From a virus, in IMG/VR virus record IMGVR_UViG_3300024265_000170, positions 1-28,891 of that record: a stretch of 28,891 bases of DNA. One strand, written 5' to 3'. This document shows, one piece after another, positions 21,532 to 27,807 of the stretch; positions within the stretch are counted from its first letter, which is position 1, and each line of letters starts with the position of its first letter. A program made the position numbers and the translations under genes. A model generated the notes under the pieces. That model did no database searches, had not been told where the DNA came from, and worked only from the letters and a program-made list of their open reading frames with translations.

Positions 21532-21705
21532 TTACCGAGCGGGATCACCCTCTACTGATGAACCGCATTTAAAAACAGTGTATTGGAAGAAGCCATAAGA
21601 CGCAGCCATCCCGATAAAATAAGCCAACAAAGCAATTGCAACCAATTCCTTTATAGCTTTGACTAATAACAATCCCCAAAATATAGCATGTCTTTTAATC
21701 CTCAT
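21532..21705 (-). CDS. Small membrane protein (57 aa)
   Basis: A 57-aa gene whose ATG at 21705 overlaps the previous stop as ATGA; AAGGAG lies about 10 nt upstream. The sequence has a basic start (MRIKRHA) and one or two hydrophobic helices (AIFWGLLLVKAIKELVAIAL then LAYFIGMAASYGFF). It is likely inserted in the host inner membrane with the N-terminus in the cytoplasm. Role unknown; a holin is possible but no lysis genes are near. Confidence 0.65.
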   Translation of the reverse strand: MRIKRHAIFWGLLLVKAIKELVAIALLAYFIGMAASYGFFQYTVFKCGSSVEGDPAR

Positions 21706-21932
21706 TCGACGAGTCTCCTTATTTTCATCTGTTCTAAAAGCAAAGCTCTGGTTTCTTTTGATCCAGTCTCTTCCATGTTCTGACCGTACTCAGAAACAAT
21801 GTAGCCCAAACTTCCTAAGAACTTAGACTGATCAGGATGGCTGTCTTTGCAATCATGAGCCAACTCCAAACATCTGTCGCCTATATTATAGATTGCAAAG
21901 TTGCCCAATTCGTAATCAGTTATAGTCCTCAT
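21702..21932 (-). CDS. Hypothetical phage protein
   Basis: 76 aa. ATG 21932 overlaps the stop of the Fis-type gene as ATGA; a GTG at 21944 is also in frame but inferior. The protein is helical (DYELGNFAIYNIGDRCLELA, SKFLGSLGYIVSEYGQ, ETRALLLEQMKIRRLVE). No family is recognised. It is translationally chained between the HTH regulator and the membrane miniprotein. Confidence 0.55.
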   Translation of the reverse strand: MRTITDYELGNFAIYNIGDRCLELAHDCKDSHPDQSKFLGSLGYIVSEYGQNMEETGSKETRALLLEQMKIRRLVE

Positions 21933-22267
21933 TCTTCCAAACACCTTTCCATTCTTTTAGTACTTATGTCTATATTATGTCGGTTAATATATCGATAGAG
22001 TTTCTGTTTGCTAATACCCAAAGCAATAGCCGACCTTTTGACATCATAATTAAAATACTTCAAAGCTTCATCAATATACTTTCTCTCAACATCAGCCAAT
22101 TTAGGGATAACTTTGCTGAAATCAGGCTCGACCAATCCTTTAAACGGCCAAGGCTCATCTTTCCCAATTGTTGGAACAGACTTCTTTCTTTTAGGAGGCT
22201 CCTCGCTCTTATGGAACTTGGAAACCTTTGATCCTTTATATTGTTTTAAGCCCGATGGTAAATCCAT
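21929..22267 (-). CDS. Fis-type helix-turn-helix protein
   Basis: 112 aa from ATG 22267 (AGGGG 5 nt upstream). The N-terminal 60 residues are polar with a basic patch (PPKRKKSVP). Residues about 66-105 (VERKYIDEALKYFNYDVKRSAIALGISKQKLYRYI) form the Fis/NtrC-type HTH: helix, then A...LGIS...LYR.I. It should bind DNA as a dimer and could be a regulator or a small-terminase-like DNA recognition protein; context does not decide. An amber-interrupted frame upstream runs into its first codons. Confidence 0.8.
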   Translation of the reverse strand: MDLPSGLKQYKGSKVSKFHKSEEPPKRKKSVPTIGKDEPWPFKGLVEPDFSKVIPKLADVERKYIDEALKYFNYDVKRSAIALGISKQKLYRYINRHNIDISTKRMERCLEE

Positions 22268-22352
22268 CCCCACCCCTTATGATTTGAGCTATTAAATCAT
22301 ACTTAATGGCCTTTGCATTAAATAGCGCGTCAGGATCTACAAGCTTAGAGAT
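22236..22352 (-). pseudogene. In-frame continuation beyond an amber codon (38 codons)
   Basis: The frame of the 46-aa gene continues after TAG at 22355-22353 for 38 codons to TAA at 22236. It reads KLVDPDALFNAKAIKYDLIA then QIIRGGDGFTIGLKTI, which looks like genuine protein, yet no ATG, GTG or TTG precedes it. Readthrough, nonsense mutation or a sequence error would all explain it. It overlaps the Fis-type gene start by 32 nt. Confidence 0.45.
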
Positions 22353-22493
22353 CTATTTGACGACAACTCCGTCGACTAGAACTCGACAGATCTCTCCATC
22401 AACCTCATGCTTAACGCGTTTGAATGGGTCACTAATCAAATTTTCCATTAAAATCTCTTTCAATGCTTCGGCTGATTTGTCGGTGTGGCTCAT
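22353..22493 (-). CDS. Small protein (46 aa) overlapping the upstream gene
   Basis: ATG at 22493, stop TAG at 22353; its first 62 nt overlap the 3' end of the 139-aa gene in another frame. It reads SAEALKEILMENLISDPFKR then KHEVDGEICRVLVDGVVVK. An internal ATG (31 aa) would shorten the overlap. Ribosome site is weak. The protein-like continuation after TAG suggests this may be the N-terminal part of an 84-codon gene. Confidence 0.45.
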   Translation of the reverse strand: MSHTDKSAEALKEILMENLISDPFKRVKHEVDGEICRVLVDGVVVK

Positions 22494-22851
22494 CAATCCG
22501 CTTGTTTGAATACGGACCCATGTGTCGGATCAATCTCTCGATCTCCTGAGCGCAGCTGTCAGTGATAGCGATATGTTTGACAATGTCCCTCTTCCCTCGA
22601 TCTTGATAGCAAAGAACAGCCCAACTTCTCCCCTTGTAATTGACATCAACCCCAAGGTGAAAGCAGGACTCAATATCTCTGAGCCGTCTTCGATTCTCAT
22701 CCCTAACAGACTCATACATATTATAGAGATTGTTGCAGGACTCGTCGACAGAATCCCATTTCTTTCTAACACTACTGATCTGTTGAGCTTGTATTTCTAC
22801 ACCAAGCCACTGTCTGATCCAATTTCGAATCCATTCCTTTAAACGCTTCAT
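22432..22851 (-). CDS. Conserved phage protein (SWAVLC motif), unknown
   Basis: 139 aa; ATG 22851 overlaps the stop of the LuxR-type gene as ATGA. N-terminal half is a basic amphipathic helix and coiled coil (MKRLKEWIRNWIRQWLG, NLYNMYESVRDENRRRLRD). The second half carries LGVDVNYKGRSWAVLCYQD and later a RLIRHMG..S..RIDEP segment, matching a recurring phage family of unknown function. The last 20 residues lie in the overlap with the 46-aa gene. Confidence 0.7.
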   Translation of the reverse strand: MKRLKEWIRNWIRQWLGVEIQAQQISSVRKKWDSVDESCNNLYNMYESVRDENRRRLRDIESCFHLGVDVNYKGRSWAVLCYQDRGKRDIVKHIAITDSCAQEIERLIRHMGPYSNKRIDEPHRQISRSIERDFNGKFD

Positions 22852-23075
22852 CCCTCAGCAAACTTCATATGAGGAAGACACCACACAATAGCCTGAGCCC
22901 TGGATCTAACTTCGAGCTTCCTATAAATGCCAGTGAGGTGGAATTTCACAGCCTTTTCTGAAATAAACAACTTCTTGCCCATTTCAAAACTCGACAGTCC
23001 TTGAGACATTAAATTAGCGACCTCAACCTGTCTAGTCGTCAACCCCTTGTTTTCTAATACTTGTACTAAACTCAT
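22848..23075 (-). CDS. LuxR/GerE-type helix-turn-helix protein
   Basis: 75 aa from ATG 23075 (GGAGG 5 nt upstream); a longer frame begins inside the zinc-ribbon gene. Nearly the whole protein is a GerE DNA-binding domain: LTTRQVEVANLMSQGLSSFEM, then LFISEKAVKFHLTGIYRKLE and VRSRAQAI. There is no receiver or sensor domain, so it is constitutively able to bind DNA as a dimer or acts as a competitor of host LuxR-type regulators. Target unknown. Confidence 0.85.
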   Translation of the reverse strand: MSLVQVLENKGLTTRQVEVANLMSQGLSSFEMGKKLFISEKAVKFHLTGIYRKLEVRSRAQAIVWCLPHMKFAEG

Positions 23076-23076
23076 T

Positions 23077-23331
23077 TCACCCTCCATTATATTTTCCACA
23101 ATTACCACAAACTTTGCCGCCATCTTCCGGAAGATAATAAAAACACCCCTGGCATTTAAACGGCATCATTCTCAACATACTAACGTTATTAATCTCAATA
23201 TTTATTGTAAAGGAAAACTCAGCCCCACACTCACCACATTGACTTTCTTCCTTTAAATCGTCATGAGCATCAAAGAAGACCGCCTCAGTTTCAGCATTAC
23301 AATTAGGACAATTGACACTCTTTGAACTCAC
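23077..23331 (-). CDS. Double zinc-ribbon protein
   Basis: 84 aa, GTG at 23331 with GGGGA 5 nt upstream, sharing one base with the preceding TAG (TAGTG). Four cysteine pairs are visible: CPNC, CGEC, CQGC and CGNC, enough for two zinc ribbons. The first pair holds a central strand region (FSFTINIEINNVS). It is chained to the LuxR-type gene by a shared ribosome site. Likely nucleic-acid or protein binding; nothing more specific. Confidence 0.75.
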   Translation of the reverse strand: MSSKSVNCPNCNAETEAVFFDAHDDLKEESQCGECGAEFSFTINIEINNVSMLRMMPFKCQGCFYYLPEDGGKVCGNCGKYNGG

Positions 23332-23510
23332 TATAATCCCCTAGTATTGCACCAGTAATCAGCTGTTTCTTTAAAGCCATCCCTTGGACAATTACCATCC
23401 GCACCAGATACCAATATAAACGCCCAATATTTTATTCTATCAGGCAACCAATTAGCTAAGGTCAAGCATAATTTCTCTCTATATTTTTTATACTCATATT
23501 TCCAATTCAT
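23331..23510 (-). CDS. Small conserved phage protein (59 aa)
   Basis: A 59-aa gene, ATG at 23510 overlapping the previous stop as ATGA; AGAAGG lies 4 nt upstream. It ends in TAG that shares one base with the next GTG. The sequence (YREKLCLTLANWLPDRIKYW, AFILVSGADGNCPRDGF) has the ..W.P..i.YW.. pattern of a widespread family of small phage proteins. Function unknown. Confidence 0.7.
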   Translation of the reverse strand: MNWKYEYKKYREKLCLTLANWLPDRIKYWAFILVSGADGNCPRDGFKETADYWCNTRGL

Positions 23511-24601
23511 CTCGCCTTCTCCACTTTCTTTCTAAGGATTCCCCAAACGCTGTCGGCTGGATAAAGCCAATCGACAACATGCTTCCATAAATGATTCATT
23601 GGCGGCCCATAGTTCTCAGGCCTGAAATAATAATCCAAAGCAGTCTGAGGTCCGAACTTCTTATCCCAAAGAGATCCTGACTTCGGTACAGCTGCAAGCG
23701 GTCTGAAAAGATATATGAACCGGGCAAGCTGTATTGTAAATGTTGGATAGCAGAAGACAGCCCACGACAGATCACACAGATGATTCATATCCCCAACATA
23801 GGTCGATCGATTAGCCTTTTTAAATGTAATCAATATAGAAGACCCCAGCGTCTGCAGATCCAGGATCGACAGAATCACCAGCGGCGAAAGGAATATCATC
23901 CAGTGTAAATGATCAGGAAAAAAATCAGTCATCTTTAAAATATCAAACATCATCAACCAGACAAAGCAATTGTCGAGCATTGAAATGAAATCTTTACCAA
24001 GGCAATTTAAAAAGCCTCTAATATACGATGCCCAGATCTGTGGCCCTGTTGGATCTGGGAATCTCCACTTGTCCCCGTTCCATGTTCCGTTTGGATTCTT
24101 TATCGTCATTTCCTCACGGTCTGCATACTGATGATTCTTTCTATTGCCTTCAGCGAATAGTAAAGCCCGGCGAGTCAGATGTCTGAAGAAGGTATGCCAA
24201 AGACGTTTGGTGGATCTGGTAGCGCCGAGAGCTGCGATCATTGGTCTCAGCTGATCTCTTGTCCCATGAGTTTTGAATCGGCCAAACCATTTAGACCAAT
24301 CCCCATGGCGACGCCAAAGACCTTTATATCTTTCATGCTCGAGCCAGTTGAGAGCCTTATGCCAATCCTCATCATCAAAATAAGGATACCATTGAGTAGG
24401 AATATTTAGACTTCTTAGGATGGTTGAACCAAGCTTGACCATACCAACCCTTTGCATGGTGTCGCCACCATCTTGGGAAGGATCTGATTGAGTAATCAGT
24501 CCCCTCGCGTCAATATTTTTATCCCAAGCCTTTGGAATCTTACCCATATCTTTGCGAAGAAGCTTTGGAGTTTCTGAAATCGGCTTTGGTGGATTACCCA
24601 T
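23507..24601 (-). CDS. Conserved phage membrane-associated protein
   Basis: 364 aa, ATG at 24601 with AAGGA 8 nt upstream. It overlaps the preceding gene by 106 nt. The N-terminal region has GLITQSDPSQDGGDTMQRVGM, a motif recurring in uncharacterised phage proteins. Residues about 200-290 contain three hydrophobic stretches (LDNCFVWLMMFDILKM, MIFLSPLVILSILDL, LSWAVFCYPTFTIQLARFIY), suggesting a membrane or large hydrophobic core. The C-terminus is aromatic and polar. No enzymatic motif is recognised and the role is unknown. Confidence 0.7.
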   Translation of the reverse strand: MGNPPKPISETPKLLRKDMGKIPKAWDKNIDARGLITQSDPSQDGGDTMQRVGMVKLGSTILRSLNIPTQWYPYFDDEDWHKALNWLEHERYKGLWRRHGDWSKWFGRFKTHGTRDQLRPMIAALGATRSTKRLWHTFFRHLTRRALLFAEGNRKNHQYADREEMTIKNPNGTWNGDKWRFPDPTGPQIWASYIRGFLNCLGKDFISMLDNCFVWLMMFDILKMTDFFPDHLHWMIFLSPLVILSILDLQTLGSSILITFKKANRSTYVGDMNHLCDLSWAVFCYPTFTIQLARFIYLFRPLAAVPKSGSLWDKKFGPQTALDYYFRPENYGPPMNHLWKHVVDWLYPADSVWGILRKKVEKAR

Positions 24602-25218
24602 TGTTTAAATCCTTCGTTGTGTTGTTTACAGAATTCTTTATAGAACCAATTCTTTGCAGTTGGATGTGGTGATGAAGCGATGATCATCTTACCGCCATCT
24701 TTTAGCTTTATTTTGCCTAGCTGAGTCTTCCACCAAGCCTCGGGGATAGTTTGACACTCGTCAATGATCGGATCATCAACATATTCGATAGGCAAATGCA
24801 TTGCCTCGATCTCTTCTTTGGTTGGTTCAAGTTCAGTTTCACAGTCATAGCAAATCTTATAAACGGATCCATTCCAGCTCTCAACCTTAGCGTCCCTGTG
24901 TTGACAACCTTTATTAATCAATGGCCGCTCCGGTATCCTATGCTTGCTTCCGAACTCATGGAATTTAGATTCGTCAATGATCAGCTCACCTTCAGCCAAA
25001 CCGGTCTCTGGATCGCGAGGATTTGGATCAGCGTCTTGAACATACTGCATCTGTAACTCATCAACCCTACGCTGAGCTAGCTTTTGAGCGGCTGCAATAA
25101 GGGGAAGCTGCTGAAGATGGTTGACCTTGCCTAATACCTCCCCAACTGCGCTAGCATAATCTACAGTGACTTGAGCCATGCCTGCTTTGAATTTGATCAT
25201 GGCCATTGCTTTGGTCAT
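24496..25218 (-). CDS. Zinc-knuckle protein with weak terminase-like segment, unknown
   Basis: 240 aa; ATG at 25218 lacks a clear ribosome site and follows the previous stop directly. Residues about 105-130 contain a Cys/His cluster (KGCQHRDAKVESWNGSVYKI, then CYDCETEL). The segment PIIDECQTIPEAWWKTQLG...GGKMIIASSPHPTAKNWFYKEF recalls the Walker B and following motifs of packaging ATPases, but there is no Walker A and no nuclease, and the protein is half the length of a terminase. The last 35 residues overlap the next gene and do not look constrained. It may be a truncated relic or a different family altogether. Confidence 0.5.
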   Translation of the reverse strand: MTKAMAMIKFKAGMAQVTVDYASAVGEVLGKVNHLQQLPLIAAAQKLAQRRVDELQMQYVQDADPNPRDPETGLAEGELIIDESKFHEFGSKHRIPERPLINKGCQHRDAKVESWNGSVYKICYDCETELEPTKEEIEAMHLPIEYVDDPIIDECQTIPEAWWKTQLGKIKLKDGGKMIIASSPHPTAKNWFYKEFCKQHNEGFKQWVIHQSRFQKLQSFFAKIWVRFQRLGIKILTRGD

Positions 25219-25416
25219 TTAAGGCTCAAACTTTTGCAGTTGATAATCATCCGGCTTTACTTTCCAAATATGATGAGAATTTCCATGGACATAGGATTTA
25301 TTAATCTGATTAACAATCTTTTCAGCGGCTTCTTCTGGCACACTCTCGGCTACCAAAATATCATCACCCATCCAACAGTCACGATCGAAATTATCTGCCA
25401 TAATTACTTTAGCCAT
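25219..25416 (-). CDS. Small conserved phage protein
   Basis: 65 aa, ATG at 25416 with GAGAGG 6 nt upstream; adjacent to both neighbours with no gap. The pattern DNFDRDCWMGDDILVAESVPEE, then ending WKVKPDDYQLQKFEP, is shared by many short phage proteins with unknown function. It probably forms a small alpha/beta fold. Confidence 0.65.
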   Translation of the reverse strand: MAKVIMADNFDRDCWMGDDILVAESVPEEAAEKIVNQINKSYVHGNSHHIWKVKPDDYQLQKFEP

Positions 25417-25656
25417 TCAATACCTCTCAAAGACTGTCTTCAATAACTTCCAAATAGAATTAGAAAGTCTGGACCAATTATCAACACGAACTGTTTTAAA
25501 CTTCTTACCCGCCTTGTCATAGAAATCAACCTTATAATTACCCTTCTTTGGATGATCTGGATGACCCGATTTATTACAAATCTTAATCACACCAAGAGTT
25601 TTTGCCTGATTGTAATAAATACCTAATGGAATGAGTTCAATACTAATCTTGATCAT
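25417..25656 (-). CDS. Conserved phage protein (IELIPLG family)
   Basis: 79 aa from ATG 25656, overlapping the upstream stop as ATGA; AAGGG lies 6 nt upstream. The start IKISIELIPLGIYYNQAKTL followed by VIKICNKSGHPDHPKKGNYK and a C-terminal RLSNSIWKLLK matches a short beta-sheet protein family widespread in phages. Function unknown. Confidence 0.7.
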   Translation of the reverse strand: MIKISIELIPLGIYYNQAKTLGVIKICNKSGHPDHPKKGNYKVDFYDKAGKKFKTVRVDNWSRLSNSIWKLLKTVFERY

Positions 25657-25820
25657 TTGCATCCCTTGACAATAATCAGTATAAAAAAAGAGATCACAAG
25701 AGCTAAATTTAAAAATGCATCAACAGCATCCCCGCGAGTCCTTGGACAAACATGCTCATCGAATCCATCATAATCAGGACCCTTAAAGGTCTTTCTACAG
25801 TTCTGGCATTGAATAGCCAT
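25653..25820 (-). CDS. Small zinc-finger membrane protein (55 aa)
   Basis: A 55-aa gene. ATG 25820 overlaps the previous TGA as TGATG, and its own TGA overlaps the next ATG. The N-terminus AIQCQNCRKTFKG...HVC is a C2HC-type zinc finger; the C-terminus is a single membrane helix (FLNLALVISFFILIIVKG). A soluble finger tethered to the membrane is an unusual small design. Role unknown. Confidence 0.7.
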   Translation of the reverse strand: MAIQCQNCRKTFKGPDYDGFDEHVCPRTRGDAVDAFLNLALVISFFILIIVKGCK

Positions 25821-26128
25821 CACTCAGTCCATTCTTCCCAAGTCCAGAACATCAGATGCTCTTTGGGATCGTGGCTTCCGGCTCCCCGCATGATGTCGTA
25901 GAAATGTTCGACGGCTAACCAAACCTCTAAAGCCAAGTGAACTGGACACATTATTACGACACAAAGGAAAAAGCCAACAGCCTCAGCAAACCTGGCCAAA
26001 TACAATTTAAAATCTTCCACAAATCCCTCCGATAATCTTTTGTCGATAATATAATTCTGTTTAACCTTGTCCCAGCCGTTCATTTTACTTAATGCTCTAT
26101 AATCTGAACGACTGATAATGATCTTCAT
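25820..26128 (-). CDS. Putative membrane protein
   Basis: 102 aa, ATG at 26128 with GAGAGG 4 nt upstream and directly after the previous stop. A hydrophobic segment at about 45-75 (EAVGFFLCVVIMCPVHLALE) suggests one membrane helix. The rest is polar with several aromatic residues (LMFWTWEEWTE at the end). No family recognised. Confidence 0.6.
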   Translation of the reverse strand: MKIIISRSDYRALSKMNGWDKVKQNYIIDKRLSEGFVEDFKLYLARFAEAVGFFLCVVIMCPVHLALEVWLAVEHFYDIMRGAGSHDPKEHLMFWTWEEWTE

Positions 26129-26434
26129 TCATCCTCTCGGTGGAGGTATTGGTCGACCAGAGAAATGACATTCGATCGCTTCCTTCAACCAATCTTGATG
26201 ATCTTGATCACCATGTTTAATCGCATCAAAGAGTGTATCAACTGCCTCCGACTTCTCTGGTTCTTTCATTATAAATTTATACACTGCTGTCAACTCCTTA
26301 TGAGTAAACACTCCGGCCAAAGGATCTCGATAACGAAACCCAAGTTTACTGAGAATCTTAGTCCTCATCTCAGCCATTGAAACTGGTGGCTCGATTACCG
26401 TACTGCAGTTGGGACACTCAATGGAATCTTTCAT
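26129..26434 (-). CDS. Conserved phage protein with CPNC motif
   Basis: 101 aa from ATG 26434 (GGAGG 7 nt upstream). The N-terminus SIECPNCSTVIEPP is one half of a possible zinc site; the rest is helical with VFTHKELTAVYKFIM and the C-terminal HQDWLKEAIECHFSGRPIPPPRG typical of a small phage family of unknown function. The 36-aa gene upstream overlaps its start as ATGA. Confidence 0.7.
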   Translation of the reverse strand: MKDSIECPNCSTVIEPPVSMAEMRTKILSKLGFRYRDPLAGVFTHKELTAVYKFIMKEPEKSEAVDTLFDAIKHGDQDHQDWLKEAIECHFSGRPIPPPRG

Positions 26435-26541
26435 TTCACAACCTCCATCCACTTGATAATCGCATCCATTAAGTCGGGATCTCCAGCAAATAAAACGATC
26501 AACGCAAATAGTAAAACACACCCGACAACATCGTCTGTCAT
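26431..26541 (-). CDS. Membrane miniprotein (36 aa)
   Basis: ATG 26541 overlaps the preceding stop as ATGA and its own TGA overlaps the next ATG. GGAAG lies 5 nt upstream. The sequence begins TDDVVGCVLLFALIVLFAGD and ends DLMDAIIKWMEVVK: one membrane helix with a short amphipathic tail. The double coupling and typical phage-miniprotein pattern support it. Confidence 0.65.
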   Translation of the reverse strand: MTDDVVGCVLLFALIVLFAGDPDLMDAIIKWMEVVK

Positions 26542-26846
26542 AACTTCTTCCATTTATAAACGTTCTTAATAAACTGACTGAAGAAAGACCCTTGCGATTT
26601 AGCAGCCAGGAAACTGTCGAACAGCTTCTCGCTAACACCCGCATAGGAATACTTAGCTCCGAGTTTAAACTCGACAGTCAGATCCTCAGTTATCACATTG
26701 TACTCAACGGACTTAATGTTGGAGGATGTAATCGAAGGTCTTCTGATAACTGGTTGATTCGGATGCGGCGTCGATCCTGCAACTTTAGGAGTGTGGCCGT
26801 TCAATTCCGGATTGGTTTCTATAACGTGTGGATTTTTATCATTCAT
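26538..26846 (-). CDS. KTSC-domain protein
   Basis: 102 aa; ATG 26846 overlaps the previous stop as ATGA, with GGAG 8 nt upstream. The first 40 residues are polar and disordered. Residues about 42-100 match the KTSC domain: NIKSVEYNVITEDLTVEFK, YSYAGVSEKLFDSFLAAKSQ, then GSFFSQFIKNVY. KTSC domains occur alone or fused in phages and bacteria and often near lysyl-tRNA synthetase-like genes; their molecular role is unclear. The diagnostic KTSC tetrapeptide itself is altered here. Confidence 0.75.
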   Translation of the reverse strand: MNDKNPHVIETNPELNGHTPKVAGSTPHPNQPVIRRPSITSSNIKSVEYNVITEDLTVEFKLGAKYSYAGVSEKLFDSFLAAKSQGSFFSQFIKNVYKWKKL

Positions 26847-27178
26847 TTTGATTTCTCCAATAGTTTTTTAGCTCGGTCTTGAAAGTGTCTAACGTCAATT
26901 AGTTTCTTATTGTCAGCAATATCCTGCGCCAACTTCTGAAAGCTATCATTCTCAATCAATTCTTTATTGATCAGCAGAGATTTATAAATATCGTTATCGG
27001 GCTGTAATCTTTCGTGCCAAATTTCACCAGTACAAGAAAACATTTCAACCGCATCTTTGGGATCATAGAACTCCTTGCCTGCTATATTGTCGACGAACCA
27101 CTTCATGCAGCTTCTAACGCTATTCTGACTGTTTAAATTATGTACTAAAGGATGCCAATCCGGTTGTTCTATCTTCAT
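26843..27178 (-). CDS. Hypothetical protein
   Basis: 111 aa from ATG 27178, overlapping the stop of the lipoprotein gene as ATGA; a GGGGG site is upstream. The protein is helical and soluble (NSQNSVRSCMKWFVDNIAGK, DAVEMFSCTGEIWHER, DIADNKKLIDVRHFQDRAKK). No family or motif is recognised. It sits between the lipoprotein and the KTSC gene in one message. Confidence 0.6.
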   Translation of the reverse strand: MKIEQPDWHPLVHNLNSQNSVRSCMKWFVDNIAGKEFYDPKDAVEMFSCTGEIWHERLQPDNDIYKSLLINKELIENDSFQKLAQDIADNKKLIDVRHFQDRAKKLLEKSK

Positions 27179-27345
27179 TTCGGCCCCCTGCATTGACACA
27201 CGTTATAATCTAATCGACGGATCCACTCCGCTTCAGAATACCCCAGCTCTTCACAAATCATGTCACATTCTGACTTGTCCTGTGGATTCTGAGGCGAGAC
27301 ACAGCTGACAAAAAGAATTGCGATAAATAGTATGATCATTCTCAT
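27175..27345 (-). CDS. Small Cys-rich lipoprotein
   Basis: 56 aa from ATG 27345, with GGGGG 4 nt upstream; a longer frame reads into the terminator. A short hydrophobic signal (MRMIILFIAILFVSC) ends in a lipobox-like FVSC, so Cys15 is the likely lipid-anchored residue. The mature part has five further cysteines (ECDMICEEL, NVCQC), which could form disulfides outside the inner membrane. No spanin partner is visible nearby, so a lysis role is not supported; superinfection exclusion is possible but untested. Confidence 0.7.
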   Translation of the reverse strand: MRMIILFIAILFVSCVSPQNPQDKSECDMICEELGYSEAEWIRRLDYNVCQCRGPK

Positions 27346-27358
27346 AGAACCCCCAAAT

Positions 27359-27388
27359 AAAAAAGACGCCCGGCTTATTCCGGACGCC
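27359..27388 (-). terminator. Rho-independent terminator/attenuator before the lipoprotein gene
   Basis: Minus-strand GGCGTCCGG, loop AATAAG, CCGGGCGTC, then TTTTTT: a 9-bp stem with two G-T pairs. It falls just upstream of the lipoprotein ribosome site and 32 nt past the -10 candidate at 27425. Confidence 0.85.
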
Positions 27389-27419
27389 CAAAAGTTAGAA
27401 CATAAAAGCATTTATATCA

Positions 27420-27451
27420 ATTATACCCGCGAGATCAAGATCCCGGCTAAA
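27420..27451 (-). promoter_or_regulatory. Possible promoter with consensus -10 TATAAT
   Basis: Minus-strand GGGTATAATTGATAT gives a perfect -10 at 27425-27420; the best -35 (TTTAGC at 27451-27446) is 20 nt away and weak. The GGTATAAY context echoes promoters P1-P3. Confidence 0.35.
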
Positions 27452-27460
27452 CTTTCTGAA

Positions 27461-27727
27461 TTAATCTGCCAGCGGCGGTACAGCGGATGCTAGCGGATCC
27501 GGCTCATCTCGATTGGCTTTGAGCAATAACTCACAATCACTTGCGCCAAAGTAATCTGTCTTGTGTTCATCTTCGAATGGCCATTGGACCTGACCTGTAC
27601 ACTCTTGGGTGTCGGAATGAATGTCAATAATGTGACCAATGACAGACTTCTCCGGCTCATCGTTGAGAGGTTTCACTTTAATAGTGTCACCCTTTTCTAT
27701 TAATCGACCTCTTATATCATGCGGCAT
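27461..27727 (-). CDS. Conserved phage protein (HDIRGR family)
   Basis: 88 aa, ATG at 27727 with GGAGG 4 nt upstream. The start PHDIRGRLIEKGDTIKVKPL matches a widespread small phage protein that looks like an SH3-like barrel. The centre (SVIGHIIDIHSDTQECTGQV) continues the barrel; the C-terminus is polar. Function unknown. It begins 22 nt after the tRNA-like element. Confidence 0.7.
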   Translation of the reverse strand: MPHDIRGRLIEKGDTIKVKPLNDEPEKSVIGHIIDIHSDTQECTGQVQWPFEDEHKTDYFGASDCELLLKANRDEPDPLASAVPPLAD

Positions 27728-27749
27728 AAAGCCTCCTTTAGTTTAAAAT

Positions 27750-27807
27750 TGGTCAGCGGGAAGGGATTTGAACCCATACAGTCCCAAGCCGTCGCTTGAC
27801 CCCGCCG
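27750..27807 (-). ncRNA. tRNA-like element lacking a D-arm, with encoded CCA
   Basis: On the minus strand, 58 nt starting 1 nt after the stop of the DUF1599-like gene. Acceptor stem CGGCGGG pairs with CCCGCTG (7 bp, one G-T); then a hairpin TCAAG / CTTGG with a 6-nt loop CGACGG; then ATGGG-TTCAAAT-CCCTT, a T-arm with a canonical T-loop and one mismatch; then discriminator A and CCA. The D-arm is absent and the middle loop lacks U33, so it cannot decode in the usual way. It could be a degenerate tRNA, a processing signal or a tRNA mimic. Confidence 0.5.

Noticed and set aside
24496-25218. Calling this gene the large terminase subunit
   Set aside because: There is no Walker A or nuclease region and it is only 240 aa; the similarity is limited to one segment.
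27175-27345. Outer-membrane spanin (Rz1-like)
   Set aside because: The mature part is Cys-rich rather than Pro-rich and no inner-membrane spanin, endolysin or holin gene overlaps it.
27750-27807. Annotating a canonical tRNA, possibly an amber suppressor for the TAG at 22353
   Set aside because: The D-arm is missing, the middle loop CGACGG has six bases without U33 and contains no CTA anticodon.
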